DNA of 64,000 bases from UBA10646 sp003456175 (GCA_031976225.1 DALYLQ010000004.1:35961-99960); one strand, 5' to 3'. Positions 16,973 to 26,242 are shown, counted from the first letter of the stretch. Numbers and translations: made by a program. The notes: generated by a model not told the origin, from the sequence alone.

Positions 16973-17665
16973 ATGACAATGTCTGTAATGTTGGTATCGT
17001 TGCTGTTTGTAGCGATCAGTTTTATTGTTTCAAGCGTGCTGAAGAGCAAGTTTAACAACTATAGCCAAGTGCCCTTAACGAGTGGCCTTACGGGAAAAGA
17101 AGTAGCGGAGAAAATGCTACGGGAAAATGGTATTTACGATGTAAAGGTGATTTCTGTAGATGGTTTTTTAAGCGACCATTATAACCCCACAGATAAAACT
17201 GTGAATTTGAGCCCCGATGTGTATCATGGCAATAGTATTGCGGCGGCGGCGGTAGCAGCTCATGAATGTGGCCACGCCGTACAACATGCAACCGCCTATA
17301 CTTGGTTACAAATGCGTAGTAAGCTAGTACCTGCCGTACAGTTTAGTAGCAATATTGTAGGTTGGGTATTAATGGGTGGTGTGTTAATGATTAACACCTT
17401 TCCATCATTATTATTAGTTGGTATTGGCTTATTCGCAGTTACCACCATTTTTTCGGTAATTACTTTACCAGTTGAGTTTGATGCGAGTCGCCGAGCCTTG
17501 GTTTGGTTAAATGAAACCAATATTACCCGCCGTGGTGAGGAGTATGATGGCGCAAAAGATGCTTTAAAATGGGCAGCGATGACTTACGTTGTAGCTGCGT
17601 TAGCATCGATTGCTACCTTGGTGCAGTATGTTTTGATTTTCTTGGGTAACCGTGATAGAGAGTAG
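16973..17665 (+). CDS. YugP-like neutral zinc metallopeptidase
   Basis: A 230-aa membrane zinc peptidase of the YugP family (Zn_peptidase_2). It has an N-terminal membrane helix, a substrate-side segment with TGKEVAEKMLRENGI and DHYNPTDKTVNLSPDVY, the zinc site AAHECGHAVQH (about residues 96-106), then two more membrane helices. The Glu/Asp in LPVEFDASRRAL is a conserved late motif. Targets of the family are largely unknown. The gene ends with a clear terminator at 17696-17726. Confidence 0.88.
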   Translation: MTMSVMLVSLLFVAISFIVSSVLKSKFNNYSQVPLTSGLTGKEVAEKMLRENGIYDVKVISVDGFLSDHYNPTDKTVNLSPDVYHGNSIAAAAVAAHECGHAVQHATAYTWLQMRSKLVPAVQFSSNIVGWVLMGGVLMINTFPSLLLVGIGLFAVTTIFSVITLPVEFDASRRALVWLNETNITRRGEEYDGAKDALKWAAMTYVVAALASIATLVQYVLIFLGNRDRE

Positions 17666-17695
17666 GTAGATTTTTTAAATGTTATTTTAATGTGG

Positions 17696-17726
17696 AGCCG
17701 TGCAGCTAATTGCACGGCTTTTTTTG
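17696..17726 (+). terminator. Rho-independent terminator after the YugP-like gene
   Basis: Stem AGCCGTGCA (17696-17704) pairs with TGCACGGCT (17711-17719), loop GCTAAT, followed by a run of seven T. Confidence 0.85.
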
Positions 17727-17739
17727 TCTCCATTTGGAA

Positions 17740-17772
17740 AATTTTAACAAAATTTGTCGAATTTTAACAAAA
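17740..17772 (+). promoter_or_regulatory. Direct repeat AATTTTAACAAAA upstream of susC
   Basis: Two exact 13-base copies at 17740-17752 and 17760-17772, 20 bases apart (about two helical turns), lie about 70-100 bases before the susC ATG. TTAACAAA-type boxes also lie upstream of the other two susC genes (50550-50561 and 55529-55557). A regulator or promoter site is inferred. Confidence 0.45.
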
Positions 17773-17839
17773 GCTTCAAATTTGGAGCCTAAAAAGTACG
17801 AATCAACTTTTTTTGTATTTGATCACAAAAAACCCAAGC

Positions 17840-20812
17840 ATGAGAAAACTGTTCTTACTGCTGTTGAGCATTGTAACCATATGTAATGTATGGGCTCAGA
17901 GCAAAGAGGTATCTGGTAAGGTTACCGATGCCAGTAGCGGCGCACCACTAGAAGGTGTTGCTGTAACACCTAAAGGTAGCAAAACAGGCGGCGCCCTCAC
18001 ATTGAGTGATGGTAGTTTTAAGCTAAGTGTACCGTCTGCTACAAAAATCCTCACTTTCACTTACATTGGTTACGCAAGCATTGATTTGCCAGTAGGTAGC
18101 ACACCCATGACAGTTAAGCTTACTGCCGATGATAAGAGTTTAAGCGAAGTAGTGGTAGTGGGTTATGGTACAAAAATTAAAAAGGAGGTAACTAGTTCTG
18201 TAGCTCGTGTTACGAGCAAAGAATTTGCTAACCTTCCTTTACCGTCATTTGAACAAGCACTACAAGGCCGTGCTGCCGGTGTATTTATTAACTCTGGTAG
18301 TGGTAAGTTAGGTCAGGGGTTGAACATTCGTGTTCGTGGTATCAGCTCTATTAGTGCTAACCAACAACCTTTCGTAGTGATTGATGGTGTGCCCGTTGTT
18401 AGCCAGGCACTTGGTACTGCAACTGAACCTGATAATCCGCTTGCATCTATCAACCCCGACGATATTGAAAGTATTGAAGTGTTGAAAGATGCTGCTGCTG
18501 CTGCTATTTATGGTAGCCGTGCAAGCAATGGTGTATTATTAGTTACTACCAAAAGTGGTAAGCAAGGTAAAACAAAAGTGAGTGCAGGTGTTTTTGGTGG
18601 CTGGAGCGATCCTACGCGTAAGGCCGAATTCTTAAATGCTGCACAGTACCGTGAATTATTTGGCGCTGCTGCTGATAACGTAGGCTTAGATGCAGAAAGT
18701 GAATTTATAGATAATACAGGTACCAATGATTGGGCAAGCAATAATGATGTTAACTGGGCCGATCAAGCATTTCAAAAAGGGTCTATTCAGCAATACAACG
18801 TTTCTGTAACAGGTGGCGATGCTAAAACACGCTTCTTGGTAAGTGGTAGCTGGAACGATCAAGTAGGTATTATTATCGGTAACCGCTTAACACGTGGTAC
18901 TGGACGTTTGAATGTTGAACACTCTATTAGCAAAAAAGTAAAAATTGGTGCCAACTTATCGTTGAACCAAACCAATAATTTCCGTGTTCCTAGCGATAAC
19001 GCATTTAGTAATCCTTTGCAGTTAAATGCATTACCTCCTATTCAACCTTTGATTGATCCTACAACAGGTTTAAACAATCAAAACACGCTTTATTATAACA
19101 ACCTGATTGAATTAGAAGGTAGCAATCGTAACCTTAACAAAATTTACCGTACTATCAGTAATGCATTTGTTGAGTGGAATGTTGCTCCAGGGTTAACCTT
19201 ACGTAACCAAGCTGGTATTGATTTTTATTACTTACGTGAATCTCGTTTCCTAGGTCGCCGTACTTTAGATGGTGCACCAGAAGGTATTTCAAATGAAGAT
19301 CAAACAACAAGCAGCATCTTCACCAATACCTTCACAGCAAATTGGAATAAAGCTTTTGCAGATAAGCATAACATCGATGTTTTGGCTGGTGCCGAATATC
19401 AGAAAGGCATTGTTACAGGTGCAAGCGTTGAAGGTCGTGCATTTCCTAGCGATCGTTTTACGCGTATTGCAAGTGCAGCCATTATTTCTAATGGATCTTC
19501 TACAGAAACAGAGTACACATTCGTATCTTATTTCGCACGTGCTAACTATAAATTCTTAAACCGCTATTTGTTAGGTGCTAGCTTCCGTGTAGATGGTAGC
19601 TCTCGTTTCGGTAAAGAAAACCGCTATGGTGCTTTCCCTGCATTGAGTGCTGGCTGGATCTTAAGTGAAGAAAACTTCCTTAAGAATAGTAAGTGGTTGA
19701 GCTTCTTAAAAGTTCGTACAAGCTATGGCCGTACTGGTAACGCAGAGATTGGTAACTTCAGTTCAAGAACTTTGTATGGGGCGAATGCTTACGCCGATTT
19801 AGCAGGTATTGTTACAAGTTCAATTGGTGATACCAAGCTTAGCTGGGAAAGTACTGATCAGTTTGATTTAGGTATTGACTTCGGTTTTCTGAACAACAGA
19901 ATTTCAGGTGAAATTGACTTCTTTACAAAGAAAACTAAAGACTTATTATTGAATAGTCCACTGCCTGCTACCAATGGTTTCACAAGCATCACCAAAAACA
20001 TTGGTGATATGAAGAATACAGGTTGGGAGTTTGTTTTAAATGCTACAATCATTCAAAACAAAAACTTCCGTTGGACTAGCTCATTCAATATTTCTACCTA
20101 CAAGAATGAAATCACTCGTTTAGTTGCTCCAGTTCCCCCAGGTCAGCGTACACTTGGTCGCTTGGCTGTAGGTGCTCCTTATGGTCAATTCTTTGGTCGT
20201 AAGTACATGGGTGTTGACCCTGCCAATGGTGATGCTCTCTATCTTGGTGCTGGTGGTGTAATCACCAACAACTACAATGCAGCAATTGATACAGTATTGG
20301 GTAACCCCAATCCTGATTTCTATGGTGGTTGGAACAACCGTTTTAGCTACAAGAATTTTGATTTAGATATTCAGTGCCAGTTTGTAAGTGGTGGCGATGT
20401 ATATAATGTTGCAGGTTTCTTCCAAAGTGTAAATGGTGACTACTTCGATAACCAAACGGTAGACCAAATGAACTACTGGAAAAAGCCAGGTGACGTTACT
20501 GATATTCCTCAGCCTCGTTTATACGAAGGTAACGGTGCCGGTAAGAGCAGCCGCTGGATTCAAGATGGTAGTTATTTCCGTGTAAAGAGCGTTAATCTTG
20601 GTTACAACTTACCTCGTAAGTTACTTCAGAACATTAAGTTCGAAAGCGTACGTGTGTACGTAGCGGCACAAAACTTGTTAACCTTTACTAAGTACAAGGG
20701 TTACGATCCTGAAGTGAACACTACATATGTTGGTAACATCAACTTAGGTCACGATTTCTACACACCACCACAAGCCCGTACAATCACAATCGGTGTTAAC
20801 GTTGGTTTGTAA
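17840..20812 (+). CDS. SusC/RagA-type TonB-linked outer-membrane protein
   Basis: A TonB-dependent outer-membrane importer that works with its SusD lipoprotein; the substrate (glycan, peptide or other oligomer) is unknown. The ATG at 17840 gives a clean signal peptide (MRKLFLLLLSIVTICNVWAQ). Next come a carboxypeptidase-like beta domain (VSGKVTDASSGAPLEGV), the SusC signature SEVVVVGYGT, the plug (QALQGRAAGVFI, IRVRGISSISANQQP, VIDGVPV) and a large beta barrel ending ARTITIGVNVGL. At 990 aa it has normal length. It is followed 20 bases later by susD. There is no linked sigma/anti-sigma pair or degradative enzyme. Confidence 0.95.
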   Translation: MRKLFLLLLSIVTICNVWAQSKEVSGKVTDASSGAPLEGVAVTPKGSKTGGALTLSDGSFKLSVPSATKILTFTYIGYASIDLPVGSTPMTVKLTADDKSLSEVVVVGYGTKIKKEVTSSVARVTSKEFANLPLPSFEQALQGRAAGVFINSGSGKLGQGLNIRVRGISSISANQQPFVVIDGVPVVSQALGTATEPDNPLASINPDDIESIEVLKDAAAAAIYGSRASNGVLLVTTKSGKQGKTKVSAGVFGGWSDPTRKAEFLNAAQYRELFGAAADNVGLDAESEFIDNTGTNDWASNNDVNWADQAFQKGSIQQYNVSVTGGDAKTRFLVSGSWNDQVGIIIGNRLTRGTGRLNVEHSISKKVKIGANLSLNQTNNFRVPSDNAFSNPLQLNALPPIQPLIDPTTGLNNQNTLYYNNLIELEGSNRNLNKIYRTISNAFVEWNVAPGLTLRNQAGIDFYYLRESRFLGRRTLDGAPEGISNEDQTTSSIFTNTFTANWNKAFADKHNIDVLAGAEYQKGIVTGASVEGRAFPSDRFTRIASAAIISNGSSTETEYTFVSYFARANYKFLNRYLLGASFRVDGSSRFGKENRYGAFPALSAGWILSEENFLKNSKWLSFLKVRTSYGRTGNAEIGNFSSRTLYGANAYADLAGIVTSSIGDTKLSWESTDQFDLGIDFGFLNNRISGEIDFFTKKTKDLLLNSPLPATNGFTSITKNIGDMKNTGWEFVLNATIIQNKNFRWTSSFNISTYKNEITRLVAPVPPGQRTLGRLAVGAPYGQFFGRKYMGVDPANGDALYLGAGGVITNNYNAAIDTVLGNPNPDFYGGWNNRFSYKNFDLDIQCQFVSGGDVYNVAGFFQSVNGDYFDNQTVDQMNYWKKPGDVTDIPQPRLYEGNGAGKSSRWIQDGSYFRVKSVNLGYNLPRKLLQNIKFESVRVYVAAQNLLTFTKYKGYDPEVNTTYVGNINLGHDFYTPPQARTITIGVNVGL

Positions 20813-20832
20813 TCTAAAAACTGAAAGTAACT

Positions 20833-22233
20833 ATGAAGTATAAATTATTATCATTATGTATAGCTGCGGGCGTTCTATCGCTTACAAGCTGCGACAAAAA
20901 GCTAGATGTTGAGCCTCAACAAAACATTGATGCCACTACAGCTTTTCAAAACGATCAAGATGTAAATAGTGCTATGGTGGGTTGTTACTCACTATTAGGC
21001 ACCGGACAATTATATGGTACTAACTTGTTTTTACTGGCCGATTTACTTGCTAGTAACAACGCAGCTGGTAGTACTTCTGTTGATCGCTACTTAACTTGGC
21101 AAGGTACGTTCCAAGGTCAACGCCAGGTATACAGCAAAACCATGACACGCGATAACAGCGAAGCAAGCCGTGTATGGATTCAAGCCTATCGTGCTATTAA
21201 CAATGCTAATATTGTTATAGCCAACTTAGGTAAGGTAAGCGATGCTGGCTTACGTGCCCAATTAGAAGGCGAGGCATTGTTTGTTCGTGGTGTAATGCAT
21301 TTCGAACTAGTGCGTCTTTACGGATTGCAATGGGGTGCTACACCTAGTAACACACAACTCGGTGTTGTAATTCGTACGAAGCCTATTACCAACGAAGCCG
21401 ATGCGGCCGAACGTGTTGCCAGAGCAACAGTAGCCGATGTATACACGCAGGTAATCAACGATTTAACCAGTGCATCAGCAAAACTTCCAGATGATAATGG
21501 TACAAGAGCCGATAAGTTCACAGCGCTTGCATTCTTAAGCCGCGTGTATCTTCAAAAGGCAGATTATACCAATGCACTTAATGCTGCCAATCAGGTAATT
21601 AACAGCAATAAGTATCGTTTGAATGCGTCTGTAGCTGCTGTATTCAGCAATAAAAACACCGCTGAAAGCATTTTTGAAATTCAGCAAAACGATCAAAATA
21701 ATGCTGGTCAAACCAACGATGGTATGGCTACCTTCTTTGCTAGTATTACTGGTATTGGTCGTGGCGATGCTCGTGTACCAGCTAACTTTCCAACTGTTTA
21801 TCCGGCTGGCGATTTGAGATCTACAGAATGGTACTACGCTGGTCGTAGTGCACGTCCTGGTACCTATTGTGCCAAGTGGCGTTCTTTCTCTCAAAACTTA
21901 CCAGTAATTCGTATTGCTGAGATGTATTTAACACGAGCAGAGTGTAATGTACGCCTTGGTAGCAATGTGGGTGCAACGCCAGCGGCCGATTTAGCACAAG
22001 TGCGTAATACAACACGTACAGGTACTACAGCGCCAGCTGTGCCAACCCTTGCCGATGTATTGAATGAGCGTTATATTGAATTAGCTTTTGAAGGTGTTCG
22101 TATTCACGATGTACGTCGTTTAAACTTAAACGTAGGTACACGTCCTTGGAACAGCAATCAATTGGTAATGCCAATTCCTGCACGTGAGGTAGATGCTACT
22201 AGCGGTGTAGTAGCTCAAAACCCTGGGTATTAA
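20833..22233 (+). CDS. SusD/RagB-type nutrient-binding outer-membrane lipoprotein
   Basis: The surface lipoprotein lid of the SusCD importer encoded just upstream. The signal peptide ends in a lipobox (LSLTSC, Cys20). The 466-aa body has SusD helices with TPR-like character, including MVGCYSLLGTG, ALFVRGVMHFELVRLYG, ALAFLSRVYLQKADYTNALN and the C-terminal RYIELAFEGVRIHDVRRL and NPGY. It forms a two-gene operon with susC and ends at a strong terminator. Confidence 0.95.
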   Translation: MKYKLLSLCIAAGVLSLTSCDKKLDVEPQQNIDATTAFQNDQDVNSAMVGCYSLLGTGQLYGTNLFLLADLLASNNAAGSTSVDRYLTWQGTFQGQRQVYSKTMTRDNSEASRVWIQAYRAINNANIVIANLGKVSDAGLRAQLEGEALFVRGVMHFELVRLYGLQWGATPSNTQLGVVIRTKPITNEADAAERVARATVADVYTQVINDLTSASAKLPDDNGTRADKFTALAFLSRVYLQKADYTNALNAANQVINSNKYRLNASVAAVFSNKNTAESIFEIQQNDQNNAGQTNDGMATFFASITGIGRGDARVPANFPTVYPAGDLRSTEWYYAGRSARPGTYCAKWRSFSQNLPVIRIAEMYLTRAECNVRLGSNVGATPAADLAQVRNTTRTGTTAPAVPTLADVLNERYIELAFEGVRIHDVRRLNLNVGTRPWNSNQLVMPIPAREVDATSGVVAQNPGY

Positions 22234-22254
22234 TTATAACCTATACATGTGTTT

Positions 22255-22286
22255 AAAGGCCACGTTCATACGTGGCCTTTTTTTAT
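22255..22286 (+). terminator. Rho-independent terminator of the first susCD operon
   Basis: Stem AAAGGCCACGT (22255-22265) pairs perfectly with ACGTGGCCTTT (22270-22280) around a TCAT loop and runs into T-rich sequence. Confidence 0.88.
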
Positions 22287-22299
22287 TTGTAATACCTAC

Positions 22300-22314
22300 A
22301 CCTCACGGTAAATG
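22300..22314 (-). repeat. Dispersed hairpin element, loop variant
   Basis: ACCTCACGGTAAATG. On the minus strand the loop is GTGA, the only such copy seen and still a GNRA sequence. Confidence 0.6.
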
Positions 22315-22407
22315 AATGCCTGATTGCTTACTACTTAAGCAATCTCACACATTAGGATTGTTCATACAAAACAGGCTTCTAAAAAAGAATAGTGCTCCTT
22401 GTATCAG

Positions 22408-22423
22408 CATTTGCCGTAAGGCA
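22408..22423 (+). repeat. Dispersed hairpin element
   Basis: CATTTGCCGTAAGGCA, GCC...GGC form, in the 343-base gap between susD and the DUF6089 gene. A 67-codon plus-strand frame there (22316-22519) has no protein-like features and is not called. Confidence 0.8.
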
Positions 22424-22518
22424 CCTACATACAATCGTGTATATCAACGAAAGCAATACAAGCGTATCATGAAAGTGATAGGATTGAGCTACCAAAATAA
22501 TTGCTATCGTATTACTTA

Positions 22519-22558
22519 AAATAAGAGGCTGCTCACCACGGTGAGCAGCCTCTTATTT
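22519..22558. terminator. Bidirectional terminator hairpin
   Basis: A perfect 19-base-pair stem (22519-22537 and 22540-22558) with a two-base gap at the tip. The arms start with AAATAAGAGG and end TCTTATTT. It faces the 3' end of the DUF6089 gene on the minus strand. Confidence 0.8.
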
Positions 22559-22576
22559 ATACTGTTGAATATTGTA

Positions 22577-23425
22577 TTAATTCGTTGGGCAACGATAGCT
22601 GCTAAGATTAAAGCTTAAGCCGAACTGCATGGTAACAAAACCATCTTTTTGTGTACTATTACCACGTTGGCGGCCTTTAACACCAATAGGAGCACCTGTT
22701 TCGTAGCTTCTGTCTTGTAACAACATGCCTACACTTGGGGTGCCGTTAGGGTTTAAACTAAAAGCATCAGGTGCATAGGTTAAGCTCACATCATCTAGGT
22801 AATCAGTATTGGTGAAACGGTAAGTGAGTTCTGTGAAAAAGTTCAACTTTTCGTTAAAAGCGTACTTAAAGCCGAACGATAGCGGAATGCTTAAAGCTGT
22901 GGTGCCGTAAGGCTTACGATCGGGGTAAGCACTACTACCTTGGCCCTCGGTACCTATATCACGCAAGTTGTATTTGATGCCATTTAAATAAGCGTAAGGA
23001 TCGTAAGCGAACATACCAACACCTATGCCAACATAGGGTGTGTAGTTGTATCCTTCAAAACCTGGTTGAAATTTAAAAAAGTTGAAATCGGCTACTACAC
23101 TTAGCTCCCAAATATCGCTGTTGAAGCTCAGGTTGCGGCGGTATTGCGTTTCGTTACGGCTGTACATATCGCTATAACCAACTTGTACATAATTTGCCGC
23201 AAGGCGAAGGCCTACGTAGTTATTTAGTTGCTTTCTAAAAAATGCACCCGCTGCAACCTTCGGTCTGTTGATGGCTGCTCTGGTATTAAGATCGCCAAAA
23301 TAATGACCAATACCAGCAGAAATACCAAACTCGCCACTATGAACATATGGCTCTAAATATTGAGCTTGAGTGGTGGTAATGGTTGCGGCAGCGGTAACTG
23401 CTAACAATAAAAAACGTTTGAACAT
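22577..23425 (-). CDS. DUF6089 outer-membrane beta-barrel protein
   Basis: A secreted barrel protein of 282 aa with a signal peptide (MFKRFLLLAVTAAATITTTQAQ). The mature part starts YLEPYVHSGEFGISAGIGHYFGDLN, which matches the Bacteroidota DUF6089 family, and has alternating beta-strand patterns such as YTPYVGIGVGMFAYDP and PLSFGFKYAFNEKLNFFTELTYRFTNTDYLDD. DUF6089 proteins resemble small OmpA/PorG-like barrels; the function here is unknown. It contains two copies of the dispersed element (22914 and 23192). Confidence 0.82.
   Translation of the reverse strand: MFKRFLLLAVTAAATITTTQAQYLEPYVHSGEFGISAGIGHYFGDLNTRAAINRPKVAAGAFFRKQLNNYVGLRLAANYVQVGYSDMYSRNETQYRRNLSFNSDIWELSVVADFNFFKFQPGFEGYNYTPYVGIGVGMFAYDPYAYLNGIKYNLRDIGTEGQGSSAYPDRKPYGTTALSIPLSFGFKYAFNEKLNFFTELTYRFTNTDYLDDVSLTYAPDAFSLNPNGTPSVGMLLQDRSYETGAPIGVKGRQRGNSTQKDGFVTMQFGLSFNLSSYRCPTN
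22914..22923 (+). repeat. Dispersed hairpin element, short copy inside the DUF6089 gene
   Basis: GCCGTAAGGC: the core stem and loop only, without the ATTT arm. Confidence 0.45.
23192..23206 (+). repeat. Dispersed hairpin element inside the DUF6089 gene
   Basis: ATTTGCCGCAAGGCG, GCC...GGC with loop GCAA. Read in the protein as L-R-L-A-A-N-Y. Confidence 0.7.
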
Positions 23426-23549
23426 AGTTGCAAAATAATACAGTTAGCGTAACGGTTGGCTTAAAAACGTAAAATATTACAGTTATCAATTAGCTTTCGC
23501 CAATAGTAAATGATAATAACGTTATAATAAACCGTGTATTGTAACGAGT

Positions 23550-24185
23550 TTAGTCTATTTCTGTAACACCGCCTGTAACAGTGAATTTCATTGCATCGGC
23601 GGCAGATACATTTTCAAGTGGTTTAATACGATGTTTGGGTACAAAGTAGGTGATGCCTGAAATAGCATAGCTGTGTGGTACATACACTGTAACATGCTCG
23701 GGCAAGTTAAAATCTGTGGCTGCGGCTTGCGTAATAAACCCGATACGCCATACATCGGTAGCATCAACATTTACCAATACAGGAGTGTCAAATTTCTTTT
23801 TATTACCAGCGAAAGCTTCAAGAAAATCTTTAACTGAGCTATAAATGAATTTGATGCCTGGAGTACGCTCTAACACCCGATCAAGTACCTCTACTAAACG
23901 ACCTACTACAAAGCTGCTACTTATCCAGCCAATACCCACCACCAATGCTATTACAACTATAAAACCTATACCTGGGGCTCGCTTTACGTAGCCAGAAGCA
24001 TCAATTTCAACCATATTCGGGAAAATACGATGGATGATATTGGGCAAAAAACTATCTACCGTTTCAAACAACCAAAATACAACGGCAATAGTTACAGCAA
24101 TAGGTGCAATTACAATGAGGCCTTGCAAAAAGTATTGCAATATTTTTTTACCAGTATAGCGGGCCTTTTGTTGTAGTGTGCTCAT
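23550..24185 (-). CDS. DUF502 family membrane protein
   Basis: A 211-aa membrane protein of unknown function. Two membrane helices (about residues 18-42, LQGLIVIAPIAVTIAVVFWL, and 72-94) are followed by a soluble region with the family features RVLERTPGIKFIYSSVKDFLEAFAGNKKKFDTPVLV and VYVPHSYAISGITYFVPKHRIKPL. It stands alone between the DUF6089 gene and a small exported protein gene on the same strand. Confidence 0.85.
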   Translation of the reverse strand: MSTLQQKARYTGKKILQYFLQGLIVIAPIAVTIAVVFWLFETVDSFLPNIIHRIFPNMVEIDASGYVKRAPGIGFIVVIALVVGIGWISSSFVVGRLVEVLDRVLERTPGIKFIYSSVKDFLEAFAGNKKKFDTPVLVNVDATDVWRIGFITQAAATDFNLPEHVTVYVPHSYAISGITYFVPKHRIKPLENVSAADAMKFTVTGGVTEID

Positions 24186-24226
24186 GTTAGGTGCGAAAGT
24201 AATAGCTAAGCAATTGAATCGATGGT

Positions 24227-24243
24227 ATTTACTTACGTAAATG
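24227..24243. repeat. Class II hairpin, full-stem copy
   Basis: ATTTACTTACGTAAATG has a complete six-base stem, ATTTAC with GTAAAT, around a TTAC/GTAA loop. It is the clearest copy of the class II form and lies in the gap between two minus-strand genes. Confidence 0.6.
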
Positions 24244-24251
24244 ACCTAAAA

Positions 24252-24281
24252 AAACCTCAAAGCAATGATACTTTGAGGTTT
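24252..24281 (-). terminator. Terminator of the small Lys/Cys-rich gene
   Basis: AAACCTCAAAG (24252-24262) pairs with CTTTGAGGTTT (24271-24281). On the minus strand the stem is followed by a T-run. Confidence 0.8.
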
Positions 24282-24303
24282 CTCTGAAAAGCAGATAATT
24301 CGA

Positions 24304-24486
24304 TTAAGCTTTTTTAGCTTCTTTCTTCTCTTCTTTCTTTTCAGTACCTTTTTCTTCTTTGTTGCAGCTTTTTTCTTTTTTGCAGCAGCTCTTGCCTTTA
24401 GCACATTTCTTTCCTTCGCCACCGCCAGCAAATGCTACGCCGCTAACTAAAGCTGCAGCCATTACAAGTGTTAATACCTTTTTCAT
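24304..24486 (-). CDS. Small exported Lys/Glu/Cys-rich protein
   Basis: A 60-aa protein with a clear signal peptide (MKKVLTLVMAAALVSGVAFA) and a 40-residue mature part made almost only of Gly, Lys, Glu and four Cys in KKCAKGKSCCKKEKSCNKEEKG. The C-terminus is an alternating Lys/Glu tail. The ATG at 24486 is used because it opens the signal peptide; an upstream in-frame start would add 14 residues. A metal-binding or envelope role is possible. I recognise no family. It has its own terminator, which supports it as a real gene. Confidence 0.65.
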   Translation of the reverse strand: MKKVLTLVMAAALVSGVAFAGGGEGKKCAKGKSCCKKEKSCNKEEKGTEKKEEKKEAKKA

Positions 24487-24565
24487 TAAAGTTGAATTTT
24501 GGATAAATGATGCCTCTAAAATAAACAATATTGTTACAGTGTTACACTGCCAAAACGTTAAAATG

Positions 24566-25225
24566 TTAAGCGAAAGTGCCTAAAACCGTTACACCACCCT
24601 GTACGGTTTGGTTCATTTCAACATTCACTTTAGTGCCAATTGGTAATAGAATATCAACCCTGCTACCAAACTTAATAAAGCCATACTCATCGCCTTGTTG
24701 CACTTGTTGCCCTACTTTAGTATAGTTACAAATGCGTTTGGCTAAAGCACCGGCAATTTGTTTGAAGAGTACTTCGCCATAGTTGTTTTTGATTACCACA
24801 CTCCAACGTTCGTTTTCAGTACTACTTTTCGGATGCCAAGCCACTAAATACTTGCCTTTATGGTATTGGTTATAAACCACCTGACCACTAATGCCATTTC
24901 TGTTCACGTGTACATTGGCAGGGCTCATGAAAATACTCACCTGTAAGCGTTTGTCTTTAAAATATTCTTCGTCGTGTACTTCTTCTATCACAACAACCTT
25001 ACCATCGGCCGGACAAATAATCTGTTGTGGGTTAACCGTAAGCTTACGATTAGGAATCCTGAAAAATGAAATGATAAATAACACCAATCCGAGTGTTACG
25101 ATAAAAATAGTAGTGGCTAACCAAGGCATTTCGGCGCTTAGAAACATAAAACTAATTACGTTGATAATGCCAAATAGTAGGGTTGCAATGCCAATACTTT
25201 GGTAGCCTTCGCGATGAATGGTCAT
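24566..25225 (-). CDS. psd: Phosphatidylserine decarboxylase family protein
   Basis: Converts phosphatidylserine to phosphatidylethanolamine. The 219-aa protein is of the short PSD type: two N-terminal membrane helices, then FFRIPNR, ICPADGKVVVIEEVHDEEY, IFMSPANVHVNRNGISG and the self-cleavage site FGSRVD (about residues 182-187), whose Ser becomes the pyruvoyl group. Directly upstream lies cdsA, which supplies CDP-diacylglycerol; the 39-base gap suggests an operon for phospholipid synthesis. pssA is not in the window. Confidence 0.92.
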   Translation of the reverse strand: MTIHREGYQSIGIATLLFGIINVISFMFLSAEMPWLATTIFIVTLGLVLFIISFFRIPNRKLTVNPQQIICPADGKVVVIEEVHDEEYFKDKRLQVSIFMSPANVHVNRNGISGQVVYNQYHKGKYLVAWHPKSSTENERWSVVIKNNYGEVLFKQIAGALAKRICNYTKVGQQVQQGDEYGFIKFGSRVDILLPIGTKVNVEMNQTVQGGVTVLGTFA

Positions 25226-25264
25226 GATTCTATGAAATAATTTGGGGGTAAAGATAATAGCCTG

Positions 25265-26176
25265 CTACCAACGTAACAGCATTTCTGTAAAAAGCCATAC
25301 AATAGGTGTTGCTAAAAGTAAGCTATCAAAACGGTCTAAAAAGCCACCATGGCCAGGCATCATATTGCCGCTATCTTTAACGCCCGCCATCCTTTTGAGT
25401 TTGCTTTCCAACAAATCGCCAAGTGTACCTACCGTAGCAATAATAGCAGTGAGTGGTACTAACACTTGCCACGGCAATAGCTTACCTAATAAGCTAAAAT
25501 GAAGTGCAGCTTCATTTACGTAAGTATGTACAATAGGCGGTAATCCTAAGCTTACTACCCCAATAGCAAGTATGGCGCCGCCAATGGTACCTTCCCAAGT
25601 TTTCTTGGGCGATATAGCAGCAAGTGGCGTTTTGCCAATGAGTGAACCAACAATATAAGCCATAGTGTCATTAATCCAAATAGTAGCAATAATGATAATT
25701 GGTATCCACTGTCCTGTTTGATGTTGCGAAGCATCGCTATTTCTGAGTAATTGCATACACATCCAACTCAAGGAAATATATATCCAGCCAATAAGAGTAT
25801 GCTTAATGGTATTGGTTTCTGTGTTTCTGCCAATTACAATAATGCCTACGGGTAATGCCACAATACAAGTAAGTAGCAACCAAGCACCAACAGCATCAAG
25901 TGCTAAGGTGCCTAAACTGTAATGATGCCTTGAGGCAAGCAGTAGTAACGCTTGTCCGAGTACAATGGCACCGTATTTATGAAAGGCCGTAATAGTTTTG
26001 TATGCAGGATAAATAGTACCTATTAGTTTTTGATACTCCCACCAACAACCCACATGAATAATGCTGAACAACAATAAAAAGGTCCATTGGTTATAACATA
26101 GACCTAACAGCATAATTGCTACAAAAAAAATAGCACTAATGCTTCGGGTTTTAAGCGTTTGTAAGTTCAATGCCAT
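25265..26176 (-). CDS. cdsA: Phosphatidate cytidylyltransferase
   Basis: Makes CDP-diacylglycerol from phosphatidate and CTP at the inner membrane. The 303-aa protein has about eight membrane helices. The family signature is near the C-terminus: SPKKTWEGTIGGAILAIG and then LGDLLESKLKRMAGVKDSGNMMPGHGGFLDRFDSLL, with the metal-binding Asp residues. It is the first gene of the cdsA-psd pair. A class II palindrome (25513-25526) lies within it. Confidence 0.95.
   Translation of the reverse strand: MALNLQTLKTRSISAIFFVAIMLLGLCYNQWTFLLLFSIIHVGCWWEYQKLIGTIYPAYKTITAFHKYGAIVLGQALLLLASRHHYSLGTLALDAVGAWLLLTCIVALPVGIIVIGRNTETNTIKHTLIGWIYISLSWMCMQLLRNSDASQHQTGQWIPIIIIATIWINDTMAYIVGSLIGKTPLAAISPKKTWEGTIGGAILAIGVVSLGLPPIVHTYVNEAALHFSLLGKLLPWQVLVPLTAIIATVGTLGDLLESKLKRMAGVKDSGNMMPGHGGFLDRFDSLLLATPIVWLFTEMLLRW
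25513..25526. repeat. Class II short palindrome inside cdsA
   Basis: CATTTACGTAAGTA, consensus of the TTACGTAA form. Confidence 0.5.
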
Positions 26177-26242
26177 ATACGAATATAGCTACTGCATTGC
26201 TTCGTTTAAAACTATACTATCTTAGAAACCAATTACAAGATT

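Noticed and set aside
22316..22519. 67-codon plus-strand frame after the first susD
   Set aside because: No signal peptide, family motif or promoter; it overlaps a dispersed element and runs into a terminator stem.
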